The position numbers and the translations under genes are program-made. Shown piece by piece: positions 50,918 to 60,246 of a DNA stretch of 64,000 bases. The DNA comes from Sorangium cellulosum So0157-2. GTDB taxonomy: Bacteria; Myxococcota_A; Polyangia; Polyangiales; Polyangiaceae. The notes below the pieces were generated by a model, which had not been told where the DNA came from, searched no databases, and worked only from the letters and a program-made list of their open reading frames with translations. Numbering within the stretch: position 1 is the first letter of the stretch; the number at the start of each line of letters is the position of its first letter. Where the stretch lies: contig NC_021658.1 of NCBI RefSeq assembly GCF_000418325.1, positions 3,858,001-3,922,000 of the forward strand, written 5' to 3'.

Positions 50918-51888
50918 GAGAGCAGCGTCCGCAGCGCGTCGTGCAGGCGGCGGTGCGTCGTGATGTCGCCCCACGCGACGCCCTCCCGCGCGAGCTCCCG
51001 GGCGACCTCGGGGCCGATGCCGGCGAGCACGCAGGCGCTGCCAAGGAGCCTCACCGCCGCCGCCACGCGCAAGAAGAGCGTGAGCGCGTTCGCCTCCATC
51101 CGGTCGAGCCCGGTGACGTCGATGACCACCGCGCGCGCCCTGGTGGCGTTCACGGCGGCGAGGAGCCGCTCCATCAGGTGCCCGCAACGCTCCTCGTCCA
51201 TGGATCCGATCACGGGGACGCAGAGGATCCGGCTCCATACCTCGAGGATGGGGACGGACAGGGCGCGCATCGCGGCGCGCTGGTGCTCGATGAGCGTGAG
51301 CTTCTCCTGGATCTCCCGCTCGTGGGCGAGCTCGCGCGCCCGGGCGAGCTCCTCTTCGGCGCGGGCGCGCGCGAGCGCCTGCGCGGCCGCGGGCAGGAGG
51401 CGACGGACGAGGCTGACATGGCGCCCGTCGAAGTAGGCGCGCGCGGGATGGGTGAGCACGAGGAGCGCCCGCGCTGGCCCGGCCTGAAGGGGTGCGTGGA
51501 GCGCGGAGCCGCACCGCTCCAGGACGGACGCCGGCTGGCGCTGCCACTCGGCGAGCTGGGCGAGGTCGAAGCTGGCCACCGGCCGGCCCGCGAGGGCGCG
51601 ATCGAACGCGGGCCCGCGCCGCCACGCGGTGGACGACAGGCGCGGATCGGTGGAGGCGACGACGCGGCCGTCAGCGCCTTCGAAGTCGATCACGAGCCCG
51701 GCGGCGGCCCCGGCGGTCCGCGCGGTCGCCTCGACGATGCGCGCCAGCGTCTCCGCGAAGGTTCCCGGCTCGGTGAAGCGCAGGAGCGCCTCCGCCAGCC
51801 CCTCGGCCTCCAGGCGGAGCGCCCGCTCTTCCTCGCGCGCGCGTTGCAGCTCGGCGATGGTCTCTCGGGCAGCCTCGTCCTCCATCAC
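50899..51888 (-). CDS. GAF-STAS sensor protein (RsbR-like)
   Basis: The protein has 329 residues. The first 40 form a coiled coil, followed by a GAF domain (LLRFTEPGTFAETLARIVEA, AGLVIDFEGADGRVVASTD, HAPLQAGPARALLVLTHPAR) and a linking helix. The STAS domain occupies residues 215-320 (LSVPILEVWSRILCVPVIGS, RARAVVIDVTGLDRMEANAL, LLGSACVLAGIGPEVARELA). RsbR-like STAS proteins build stressosomes and are phosphorylated on a Thr after the DxTG loop. Here that site reads MEANA with no Ser or Thr. It lies four bases from the FIST gene, with which it is co-transcribed. Confidence 0.92.
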   Translation of the reverse strand: MMEDEAARETIAELQRAREEERALRLEAEGLAEALLRFTEPGTFAETLARIVEATARTAGAAAGLVIDFEGADGRVVASTDPRLSSTAWRRGPAFDRALAGRPVASFDLAQLAEWQRQPASVLERCGSALHAPLQAGPARALLVLTHPARAYFDGRHVSLVRRLLPAAAQALARARAEEELARARELAHEREIQEKLTLIEHQRAAMRALSVPILEVWSRILCVPVIGSMDEERCGHLMERLLAAVNATRARAVVIDVTGLDRMEANALTLFLRVAAAVRLLGSACVLAGIGPEVARELAREGVAWGDITTHRRLHDALRTLLSARGRR

Positions 51889-51891
51889 ATC

Positions 51892-53079
51892 TCACTGCCC
51901 GAGCAGGACGACGGCGATGGAGAGGTTCGCGTGCTGGTTCCTGCCCCGCGTGAAGCACCCTTGTTCACCGAAGGTGAACCTGCCCAGGAAGGGTGTCGCT
52001 CCGAGCGACGCGACCACCCCCTCGACCACGCGGTCGAGCTCGTCGCGCACGGCGAGCATGCACCCCGCGCAGAAGATCACGAGCGCGCCCTGCGCGCGGA
52101 ACGGGCGCGGCGCAGACGCCAGCGCGGCGTCGACCACGGAGCGGATTCGGCCGATCAGGCTCTCCCGCGATCCGCTCATGAGCACGAGCTCGTCTCCCTC
52201 GTGGATGTTCGCGCTGAACGTCATGGAGTCGTCCGCCTCCACGGTGCTCGGATGAATGAGCAGGAACTGGGGGATCTTGCCGATCCAGCCCGAGGGCCGC
52301 CCGAGCGGGTGCAGCGCGGTCTGCTCCAGGATGGAGCCGCCGCCCAGCTGCGCGGAGATCAGGCCGCCGGTCCATCGGTTGTAGACCTCGGCGGCCGGGA
52401 GCCCGTCGATCTCGGGCAGGCGCCTGCCCGCGGCGCGGGTCACGCGGCAGCGGTGCTCGGTGGGGGCGTAGCCGCTGCTGAATGCATAGGAGACCTCCCC
52501 CGACGGGTAGAGGGCGGAGAGCAGCACCGATCCCTTGCAGGCGCGCCCGCGCTCCAGCTGCGATTGCTGCCCGTCGAGGGAGTCTGCTGCAGAGGAGCCG
52601 CCGAACACAGGCACGTTGGGGCCGACCACGTCCGCGACGCCGAGCAGGATGTCCTCCTCCGCGCCGGTCTGCGCGGTGAGCCAGAACAGGGCCGGGAGCT
52701 CGCCGGCTCGCCCGGCGTCCTCGATGGCGCGGCGCGCGGCGCGCGCGCCCGCTTCCCGCGGCGCGCCGCCGATCGGCTCGGCGGCGACTCCATAGGCACC
52801 TTGCGCGTCGGCGACCCCGAGCAGGGCGAGGCCGGGACCGGACATGCCGTGGACGCCGGCAGACGTCATGACGGACAGGCATGAGCTCGAGCCGTGGACG
52901 CGAACCGACGCCGGGAGCGCGGCGGTGGCGCGCGCGAGCTCGTCCACGTCATAACGCTCCGTGTAGCTCAGGAAGATGTGGTCGGGGGCTGCGCCGAGGC
53001 GCGCGCGGAGCGCGGACATGGCCTCGTCGAACGCCGTGCCCGCCGTCGCCGCGGTGGACGCCGAGGTCGCTATCTTCAT
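51892..53079 (-). CDS. FIST-domain sensor protein
   Basis: The protein has 395 residues. The N-terminal FIST domain has PDHIFLSYTERYDVDELARA then VRVHGSSSCLSVMTSAGVHG and EEDILLGVADVVGPNVPVFG plus GSSAADS. The C-terminal FIST_C part has ALVIFCAGCMLAVRDELDRV then LGATPFLGRFTFGEQGCFTR. FIST proteins bind small ligands, possibly amino acids, and pass signals to partner proteins. The next gene is a STAS protein, so the two probably form a signalling pair. The ATG has a ribosome site AGGACAGGGC region and no membrane segment. Confidence 0.93.
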   Translation of the reverse strand: MKIATSASTAATAGTAFDEAMSALRARLGAAPDHIFLSYTERYDVDELARATAALPASVRVHGSSSCLSVMTSAGVHGMSGPGLALLGVADAQGAYGVAAEPIGGAPREAGARAARRAIEDAGRAGELPALFWLTAQTGAEEDILLGVADVVGPNVPVFGGSSAADSLDGQQSQLERGRACKGSVLLSALYPSGEVSYAFSSGYAPTEHRCRVTRAAGRRLPEIDGLPAAEVYNRWTGGLISAQLGGGSILEQTALHPLGRPSGWIGKIPQFLLIHPSTVEADDSMTFSANIHEGDELVLMSGSRESLIGRIRSVVDAALASAPRPFRAQGALVIFCAGCMLAVRDELDRVVEGVVASLGATPFLGRFTFGEQGCFTRGRNQHANLSIAVVLLGQ

Positions 53080-53424
53080 CTGCCCTGTCCTCCCTGGTTC
53101 ACGGTCCGACCCGCCGAGACCGGCGCGCTCGCCGGAAATGCGGAGTCGTCCTCGGTCGTGGTCCTGCCATCTCTCTCCCGCGTCTCGCTCTCCCGCTGGC
53201 GAGGAGGGGGGCGGTCATCAGGTACCTATACACGAACGCGCGCCGTCCCTTGCCGCGATTCGGCTGCGTCCCGGGCGCTGGCCAGGTCGGGCCGCTCGCC
53301 GCCGAACCGACCCGGGTTGATCGCGACGCTGCAGCGCTGGCTGCTGCGAGCGATGAGCGCCCGCTCGCTCGATGAGGTCCTCGCCGGATAGGGGAAGCGG
53401 CAGGCTCGCCCTGCACGGGCGACG
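53080..53424. other. Intergenic region between FIST and hypothetical gene
   Basis: I see no gene, RNA or clear repeat in these 345 bases. Frames present on both strands are Arg/Pro-rich and unlike known proteins. It should contain the promoter of the FIST-STAS operon, in the lower-GC stretch near 53210-53230 or close to 53080. Confidence 0.4.
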
Positions 53425-53826
53425 CTACCGCGCGAGCCCTTCCTCACCGCAGAGCGCGTCGTACCAGCGCGCGTAGCTCGTGGACGCGACCAAGCGTCGG
53501 TTCTCGTCGGGCGCGCCGTCGCTCCACCACGGCGGTCCCCGCTCGCCGAGCGCGATCTTCGCCTCGTTCACGCGACGGCGGGCCGCGCGCAGCGCCCCCG
53601 CGTCGCCCGCGCGCAGCGCGCGTCCGACCTCGCGCCGCGCCGCCATGAGCTCGGAGACGAGGCGCCTCCGCGCGTCCTCCGGCAGCGCGGGGTTGGCCCG
53701 ACGCCACAGGCGCCCGCGCACGATCAGGTAGCGGCCGTCGGGCGTGACGAGCGGCCCCTGCGAGGCGCCTCCGGCGCGCGGCGAGGCGGTGGCGGGGCGC
53801 TGCGCGCCGGTCGTGCGCGGGCTCAT
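53425..53826 (-). CDS. Hypothetical protein (small, basic, conserved pattern)
   Basis: The protein has 133 residues from the ATG at 53826. The central part TPDGRYLIVRGRLWRRANPA then LPEDARRRLVSELMAARREV is a pattern I recall from small proteins in diverse proteobacteria. It is followed by RVNEAKIALGERGPPWWSDG and YARWYDALCGE. No catalytic role is known. The ORF has a longer frame upstream that I reject as it lacks a ribosome site. The gene is divergent from the SDR gene at 53922. Confidence 0.72.
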   Translation of the reverse strand: MSPRTTGAQRPATASPRAGGASQGPLVTPDGRYLIVRGRLWRRANPALPEDARRRLVSELMAARREVGRALRAGDAGALRAARRRVNEAKIALGERGPPWWSDGAPDENRRLVASTSYARWYDALCGEEGLAR

Positions 53827-53921
53827 GCCGCGCCCGCAAGCAAGTCCCGGGCACGCCGCGAGCGGGGGCTGGCACGGCCTTCGCCTGTCCTCGCCCATCC
53901 GATGGGTGCAAAGGAGAACGG

Positions 53922-55442
53922 ATGATGAAGGTTCTGGTGACCGGCGGCACAGGGGTGGTGGGCCCGGAGGTGGTGCGGCGGCTCCTGCGGAGAGGGCACG
54001 GCGTCCGGCTCCTGTCGCGTCACGCGAGCGACGATCGCAAGCCGTTCGAGGGCGACGTCGAGGCGTTCGACGGCGACATCGGCGACGCCGCGTCGATCCG
54101 CGGCGCCGCCGAGGGGTGCGACGCGGTGATTCACCTGGCGGCGACCGTCGCCGAGCGGCCGCCGGAGGTCACGTTCGAGCGCGTGAACGTCGAGGGCACA
54201 CGCAACATCGTCGCCGAGGCCGAGCGAGCGCGCGTCCAGCGCTTCGTCTACGTCTCGTCGCTCGGCGCCGATCGCGGCGAGTCGGGTTACCATCGCTCGA
54301 AGAAGGCGGGCGAGGAGATCGCCCGCACCTTCTCGCGCGCGTGGATCATCCTCCGCCCCGGCAACGTCTTCGGGCCGGGCGACGAGCAGATCTCGCTCCT
54401 GCTCAAGATGATGCGCACGCTGCCGGTCGTGCCGCTCGTCGGCAAGGGCGACGATCCGTTCCAGCCGATCTGGTGCGAGGACTGCGGCGAGGCCCTCGCC
54501 ATCGCGGCCGAGCGCGCCGACCTGGCGGGGCGCGAGCTCGACCTGGCGGGCCCGGAGCTGACCTCGATGAACCAGGTGCTCGACCGCTTCGAGGCCATGA
54601 CCGACCGGCACCCGACCCGGATCCCGCTGCCGGCGTGGATCGAGTCGACGGGGGCGAAGCTCGCGGCCAAGTTCGGCATCGAGACGCCGGTCAACGCCGA
54701 CCAGATCACGATGGTGACCGAGGGGAACGTCATCCCCGAGGGCCGCGAGAACGCCCTCGACGTGCTCGGCGTGAAGGCGACCCCCCTCGACGAGAGCCTG
54801 GCCAAGCTCGGCGATTCGCTCCCGGAGCGGCTCCCGTCCGAGGGGCTCGGCCCGATGCACCGCAAGATCTACCGCGCAGCGATCCGCGGCGCGCGCCTCG
54901 ACGCCGAGGGGCTCATCGCGCTCGTGCGCGACGAGCTCCCGGAGCTGACGCCGCGCAAGACGGTCGTCGTCGGCGCGGAGCCCGAGAGCCCGACGCGCAT
55001 CGCGCCGGGCGCGACGCTCACGATGGCCCTGCCGCTGCGCGGGCACGTCCAGGTGCGCGTCGAGGAGGTCTCGCCCCGCGCGATCACCCTCGCCACCCTC
55101 GAGGGCCACCCGCTGGCCGGCGCCGTGCGCTTCCTGGCCGAGCCCGCGCCCGGCGGCGACGGGTCGGTGCGCTTCGAGGTGCAGACGTGGAACCGCGCGT
55201 CGACGCTCGCCGACCTCCTGGTCATGGAGACGCTCGGCGGGGCGATCCAGACGTACACGTGGACCTCGCTCGTCGAGACCGTCATCGAGCGCAGCGGCGG
55301 CCGCGCCGAGGAGGGCGTGGAGGTGATCCGCGACGACCCCGACGAGCGCGAGGGCGAGGCGTTCGAGCGCTGGCTGGAGGAGCTCATCCACCGCCGCGTC
55401 CGGCGCGACGACGCCCCCGCGCCCGCGATGGCCGCGGGCTGA
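53922..55442 (+). CDS. SDR (NAD(P)-dependent epimerase-like) protein fused to DUF1990-like domain
   Basis: The protein has 506 residues. The N-terminal extended SDR domain (1-280) starts MKVLVTGGTGVVGPEVVRRL with GGTGVVG as dinucleotide motif and has FVYVSSLGADRGESGYHRSK, a YxxxK site, and ARTFSRAWIILRPGNVFGPG. The family acts on nucleotide sugars, quinones or flavin cofactors. The C-terminal 180 residues (ATLEGHPLAGAVRFLAEPAP then VRFEVQTWNRASTLADLLVM) resemble DUF1990 proteins. The fusion suggests a lipid- or fatty-acyl-related redox role, which is inference. The ATG ATG start has no ambiguity beyond one codon. Confidence 0.88.
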   Translation: MMKVLVTGGTGVVGPEVVRRLLRRGHGVRLLSRHASDDRKPFEGDVEAFDGDIGDAASIRGAAEGCDAVIHLAATVAERPPEVTFERVNVEGTRNIVAEAERARVQRFVYVSSLGADRGESGYHRSKKAGEEIARTFSRAWIILRPGNVFGPGDEQISLLLKMMRTLPVVPLVGKGDDPFQPIWCEDCGEALAIAAERADLAGRELDLAGPELTSMNQVLDRFEAMTDRHPTRIPLPAWIESTGAKLAAKFGIETPVNADQITMVTEGNVIPEGRENALDVLGVKATPLDESLAKLGDSLPERLPSEGLGPMHRKIYRAAIRGARLDAEGLIALVRDELPELTPRKTVVVGAEPESPTRIAPGATLTMALPLRGHVQVRVEEVSPRAITLATLEGHPLAGAVRFLAEPAPGGDGSVRFEVQTWNRASTLADLLVMETLGGAIQTYTWTSLVETVIERSGGRAEEGVEVIRDDPDEREGEAFERWLEELIHRRVRRDDAPAPAMAAG

Positions 55443-55746
55443 GCGCTGAGGGCGGAACGCGGAGAGCGGAAGGCGGAAGGCGGAAGGCGGAAAGCGGAAA
55501 GCGGAAAGCGGAAAGCGGAAAGCGGAAACGAGACGCGATCGACGCGGCCGGGGCCTGGGTGTGGGCTGGCCCGCGCCCGCCCCGAAGCGCTCCGCAGGAA
55601 AGCGGCGCCGCGCGGTGTCGCTTCGTGCCTCGATCGGGCGCGGACCGAGGCAGCTCGCCACGCCTCGCGCTTATCGTCCGCGGCGCGGCGGGCTTAGAGT
55701 GGACGCTCGCCCTCGCGTCTGCCTCGCCGGGCCCGATCCGCCGCAC
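55443..55746. other. Intergenic region with 7-bp minisatellite
   Basis: From 55452 to 55530 the heptamer GCGGAAA or GCGGAAG repeats about eleven times with scattered changes. The rest to 55746 has no gene. Similar heptamer runs are seen in other high-GC genomes. The promoter of the DUF2169 gene should be near 55680-55740. Confidence 0.5.
55452..55530 (+). repeat. Heptamer minisatellite GCGGAA(A/G)
   Basis: Eleven or so units of seven bases. The first are GCGGAAG, GCGGAGA and GCGGAAC variants, and the last five are identical GCGGAAA. It starts directly after the SDR gene stop. Confidence 0.85.
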
Positions 55747-58558
55747 GTGACCTCGCCGTGGCCTGTCCAAGTCGTCGCGCTGAACGCCGTCTCGTGCGGC
55801 TCGGTGCTGTGGCAGGCCGGGAGCGCGCAGCGGGTCACGGTCATCGTGAAGGCCACGCTGGCCCTCGCGCACGATCGCCTCGCCTGGCCCATCGCGCCGC
55901 TTCCGATCGTGCGCGAGGACCGTCACGGGCCCTCGGGCTCGCTCGAGGCGGCGAGCGAGGTCGCGCCGTACCTGCCGAGCGTGGGGGTGGTGCTGACCGG
56001 CCACGCTTGCGCGCCGGGCGGGCAGCCGGTCGCGGCGATGATCGCCCGGCTGGCGATCTACCGCGGGGAGGCGCGCCTGCTCGACAAGCGGATCAAGATC
56101 GTCGGCGATCGCGCGCCCGTCCCGCCGTGGAGATCGCAGCCGTTCCAGCGGATGCCGCTCGTCTACGAGCGCGCCTTCGGCGGGCCCGGGGTGCCCGACA
56201 ACCCCGTGGGGGTCGGGGCCGCGTCCAGCGCCGCGCCGGCGCTGCCGAACCTGCTCGACCCCGTCCAGCCCACGCGGCCGGCCGGGATGGGGCCGATCTC
56301 GCCGCGGTGGCCCGCGCGGCAGCGGCTGCTCGGCGGCGCGGAGCCGCGGGGGGGCGAGCCGCAGCAGGCCGGGCCGGCGGCGGGCTTCGACTGGCGTTAC
56401 TTTCACGCGGCGCCGCCCGATCAGCAGCTGCCGTTCCTGCACGGGGACGAGTGGCTCGTGCTCGACGGGCTGCACCCCGAGCTGCCGCGGGTGCAGACGC
56501 AGCTCCCCGCGGCGCGGGCGCTGGCGCGCCGCTATCCGGCGGGCGGGGGCGGGCAGGGGCAGCCCGTCGATCTGGCCGCCGATACGCTCGTCATCGATGT
56601 GGATCGCCAGATCTGCTCCATCGTGTGGCGCGGCAGCTTCGCGCTCGAGCGCGCCGAGGAGCGGGCGTCGCTCCGGGTGTGCGCCGGCCTCGAGATGCCG
56701 GGCCATCCGCTCTCGTGGCCCAGCCTGGAGCAGGCCGCGCCTTCGCCGCACCGCCGATCGAGCGCGCCGGAAGATCTCGGCACGACGCTCCCCGTCGGCG
56801 GCGCGTCGAGGTCGAGCGCGCCGGGCGATCTCGGCACGACGCTCCCCGTCGGCGGCGCGTCGAGGTCGAGCGCGCCGGTGCTGCCGTTCTCGCCCGCGAG
56901 CGCGGCAGCCCAGGCGCAGGCCTGGCCCGCCGCGAGCGCCGCGCGGGAGTCGCGGCCGTCGCGGTGGTCGGGCGGCACCCTCATGGACGAGGAGACGCGG
57001 ATGCAGGACCCGGAGGAGCTGGCGATGCAGCTGCAGGCGCCGCTCGCGCCGTTCGCGCTGGCGCCGCCCGGGTCGCCCGCGCAGCCGGCCGCGCCCATCC
57101 CGGGAGCGCCGTGGGCTCCCCCGGAGCCAGCGCTGCAGCCCAGGCCCGCCGCGCTGCTCCGGCCGATCGACGAGAGCGCGACCGTGCTCGCCGACCTCGA
57201 GCCGCCGGACGAGCAGGAGCTCGTGCCGGAGACCGAGGACGCGCCTGCGCCGCTGCGGCCATCGGCGGCTGGGTCCGCCGGGAGCACGCCGGCCGGCGAG
57301 GGCGCTCCGCCGGCAGCGGTGGCGCCGGCGGCGGCGGTGGGCGGTGCCTCGAGCCGCCGAGCCGCCGGCGGCTGGCGTCGTGGCGCCCTCGGACCTCGCG
57401 GGCGCCGCCGGCGCGGCACCTGCCGCGGGCGCCGCTGCCGTGGACCCCGCGGACGAACGCCTGCGGGCCGAGGTGATCGCGCGGCTGCGGGCCGGCGAGC
57501 TGCTCGGAGGGATCGAGCTCGCACACGCGGACCTGAGCGGGCTCGACCTGAGCGGCGCCTCGCTGTCCGCGCTCGATCTCCAGGGCGCGAGCCTGCGCGG
57601 GAGCAAGCTCGCCGGGGCGCGCCTCGCCGACGCGAAGCTCGCCGGCGCGGATCTCGGCGGGGCAGACCTCTCGGGCGCGGATCTGACCCGCGCTGACCTG
57701 TCGCGCGCCGTGCTGGAGGGCGCGCGGCTCGACGGCGCCACGCTGCACGAGGCGATCCTCGCCTTGGCCCGCGGCGCGGGGGCGAGCCTCGCGGCCGTGA
57801 CCGGCGCGCGGGCGAGCTTCGCGCGGGGGGTCTGGGACAGCGCCTCGTTCGAGGGCGCGGACCTGCTCGCCCCCAACCTCTCCGGCGCCTCGCTCGGGGC
57901 AGCTCGGTTCACGGGCGCGTCGCTCCTGGAAGCCCGCCTCGACGACGCGCGCGGCGACGGCGCCGCGTTCGACCGGGCCAGGCTGGGGAACGCGCGCGCG
58001 CCGAGCGCGGAGCTCACGGGGTGCTCGTTCCAGGATGCGGTCGCGCCCGGATCGGTCTGGCAGGGCGCAAAGCTCGACGGTTCACGCTTCGCGGGCGCCG
58101 ACCTGACCGGCGCCGACCTGTCGCGCACGAGCTGCGCGTCGTCGGTCTTCGCGGGCGCCGACCTGACGGGCGCCAACCTGCAGCGCGCGCAGGGGAACGG
58201 CGCCGATCTCGAGGGCGCCCGCCTGACCGGCGCGGATCTGCGGCAGGCGCGGCTCGCGGAGGCGCGCTTCGACGGCGCGTCGCTCGGTCGGGTGATCGCC
58301 CACCGCGCCGATCTCGGCGGCTGCCGCCTCGTGCGCGCCGATCTCTCGGGCGCGAACCTGCGCGCCAGCCGGATGCGCGGGGCCGACCTCTCCTTCGCCC
58401 GGCTCGACGGGGCGGACCTGCGCGACGCGGAGCTCGACGGGGCGAACGTCTACGGGGCTTCGCGGCAAGGCGCGAAGCTGAGCAAGCGCGACGAGGCGCG
58501 GCTGATCGAGGTCCCGCCCCGGTCGGGGGAGCCCGGCGGCGGGGCCGCGGGGAGCTGA
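55747..58558 (+). pseudogene. DUF2169 - pentapeptide-repeat protein, interrupted by frameshift near 57340
   Basis: A GTG at 55747 opens a DUF2169 domain (TSPWPVQVVALNAVSCGSVL, PFQRMPLVYERAFGGPGVPD, FDWRYFHAAPPDQQLPFLHG, WLVLDGLHPELPRVQTQLPA). A Pro/Ala linker with two 63-bp SSAPGDLGTTLPVGGAS repeats follows. At about 57340 the coding frame changes by +1. The second frame continues as VVAPSDLAGAAGAAPAAGAA and about 55 pentapeptide repeats (A(D/N)LXX: ADLSGLDLSGASLSALDLQG). Removing one G from the GGG at 57339-57341 restores one 936-residue protein. DUF2169 domains are often linked to type VI secretion. Whether the frameshift is real or an assembly error is open. Confidence 0.75.
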
Positions 58559-58743
58559 CGCTCCACCGGGAGCCGACGCCCCTTGGGCGGCCGGAGCCCC
58601 GCGGTCAGCCGACGCTCTCGCGGCGGGCAGCGACGCTCTCGCCGCCGACAGCCTGCGCTGCGCTCTCGCCGCGGGCCGGCGCGTGCTACGCGTCAGGTGC
58701 CCCGCGCGGCGCTCGCGCCTGCCGCGGGGAGGAGCGAGCCGCC

Positions 58744-59172
58744 GTGTCCCACCCCCTCGTCGTCAACGATGCGCTGACCGCCCCGGCCGCGCTCCTCAGC
58801 TGGAGCGCCGTGCGCGCGTCGGGGCCCGGCGGCCAGAACGTCAACAAGGTCGCCTCCAAGGTCGAGCTGCGCTTCGACTTCGCCGCATGGCCGGAGCTCG
58901 ACGAGGGCGCCAAGGCGCGGCTGCGCGCGCTGGCGCGCGGCCGTCTCGACGCCGAAGGGCGGCTGCTCGTCGTGAGCCAGTTGACGCGCGATCAGCAGCG
59001 CAACCTGGACGACGCGCGCGAGAAGCTGCGCGCGCTGATCCTGCGCGCGCTCGAGGTGCCGGCGCTGCGGAGGCCGACGCGGCCGACGCGGGCGTCGAAG
59101 GCGCGGCGGCTCGACGATAAGCGGCGCACGAGCGAGAAGAAGCTCGTGCGCCGCGGCGGGGGCGCCGACTGA
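58744..59172 (+). CDS. arfB: Alternative ribosome-rescue factor ArfB (peptidyl-tRNA hydrolase)
   Basis: The protein has 142 residues from the GTG at 58744. The catalytic loop VRASGPGGQNVNKVASKVEL carries the GGQ motif, and the C-terminus ARRLDDKRRTSEKKLVRRGG is the basic tail that enters the empty mRNA channel. This organisation (YaeJ/ArfB) releases peptides from ribosomes stalled on non-stop mRNA. The open frame runs much further upstream, but 58562-58743 lacks coding character. It follows the pentapeptide gene and precedes a Uma2 gene on the other strand. Confidence 0.95.
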   Translation: MSHPLVVNDALTAPAALLSWSAVRASGPGGQNVNKVASKVELRFDFAAWPELDEGAKARLRALARGRLDAEGRLLVVSQLTRDQQRNLDDAREKLRALILRALEVPALRRPTRPTRASKARRLDDKRRTSEKKLVRRGGGAD

Positions 59173-59182
59173 CGGCCGACCC

Positions 59183-60176
59183 TCAGCGCTTGCGCCTGGA
59201 GCCCGCGACGACCTCGGCCGCCGTCGCCGCCGTGGCCGCGCGCTTGAGCCATCGACGCAGCTTGCTCGGGTCGTCGCAGCCGGCGATCGTGCGCGCCACC
59301 TTGGCCGGCACGGCGACCCCGCGCGCCTGGAGCACCGTGGTGATGGCCTCCTGCGCCATCCGGATCTCGCCGAGCAGCGCGCCGCGCGCCTCTCCGCGCG
59401 CCTCGCCGAGCGCCACGCCGCGCGCCTCGCCGAGCGTCACGCCGGATCTCGCCGAGCAGCGCGCCGCGCGCCTCTCCGCGCGCCTCGCCGAGCGCCACGC
59501 CGCGCGCCTCCCCGCGCGCCTCGCCCTCTGCGAGCGCCGCCTCGAGCGCGGGCACGCGCTTCTGGAGCAGCGCGCGGGCCACGGCGTCGTCCGAGGACGC
59601 GGCGTCGAGCAACGCCTGGAGCGGCAGCGGGCGCACGAGGCACGGGTCCTCGATGACCGCATCCTTCGGGAGCGTCCGCCAGCCATCGGTCTCGCGCGAC
59701 CATTCGAGCACCCGATGCTGCTTCACCAGGATGCAGAACACCCGCCGCACGCCTCGATCGATCAGCCGGCGCGCCTTGCTGGTCGGTACGGCGAGGGCCT
59801 GCTTGTCGCTGACCTCGAAGGCCAGCTCCTCCAGCCGCCGGTGGCCCCCCCGGTCGGGCTTCTGCGCGAAGACGCTGGCGTCGGGCGCGTAATCGCTGCC
59901 CTCGTCGGCCCGGGTGAGCATGTCGACGGCGCCCCGGTAGCCCGGGGCGACGTGGGCGCCGAGGACATAGGTCAGATCGAAATGCTGCGTCGCATGCGGC
60001 GTGTCGGCCGGGGCGGCGAAGATCTCGGCGCCGTCGAGGTACTCCACCCGCGTCTCGGGCGGGGCCAGCCGGTCATCGACGTGCGGGCGCGCCCTGCTGG
60101 ACGAGGGCGCCTTCAGCGTGCGACCGGACGCGTCTGCACCGGGAGCCAAGAGGACGTGGTCGTGCCTGCTGCGCAT
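59183..60176 (-). pseudogene. Uma2-family gene frameshifted by an 82-bp tandem duplication
   Basis: The reading frame starts at the ATG at 60176 and runs through a normal Uma2 domain (HATQHFDLTYVLGAHVAPGY then RGAVDMLTRADEGSDYAPDA, LEELAFEVSDKQALAVPTSK, ARRLIDRGVRRVFCILVKQH) to a GEARGEARG-rich region. The normal end AQEAITTVLQARGVAVPAKV then ARTIAGCDDPSKLRRWLKRA lies in another frame. An 82-bp tandem duplication (59362-59443 and 59444-59525, first 67 bases identical) shifts the frame by one base. Deleting one unit restores a 300-residue protein. It is thus a recently broken or phase-switchable gene. Confidence 0.85.
59362..59525 (-). repeat. 82-bp tandem duplication inside Uma2 gene
   Basis: The first 67 bases of the two units are identical. 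The last 15 differ in part. Because 82 is not divisible by three, one unit too many shifts the frame. Within each unit shorter CGCGCGCCTC-type repeats of 15-18 bases are nested, which favours slippage. Confidence 0.92.
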
Positions 60177-60246
60177 GCGCTCCAGCATAGCCCAGCCGGC
60201 GCCCGGCAGGGCTCGCAATGCCCGCGGCGCGGGAGGCGGGCGCGGA

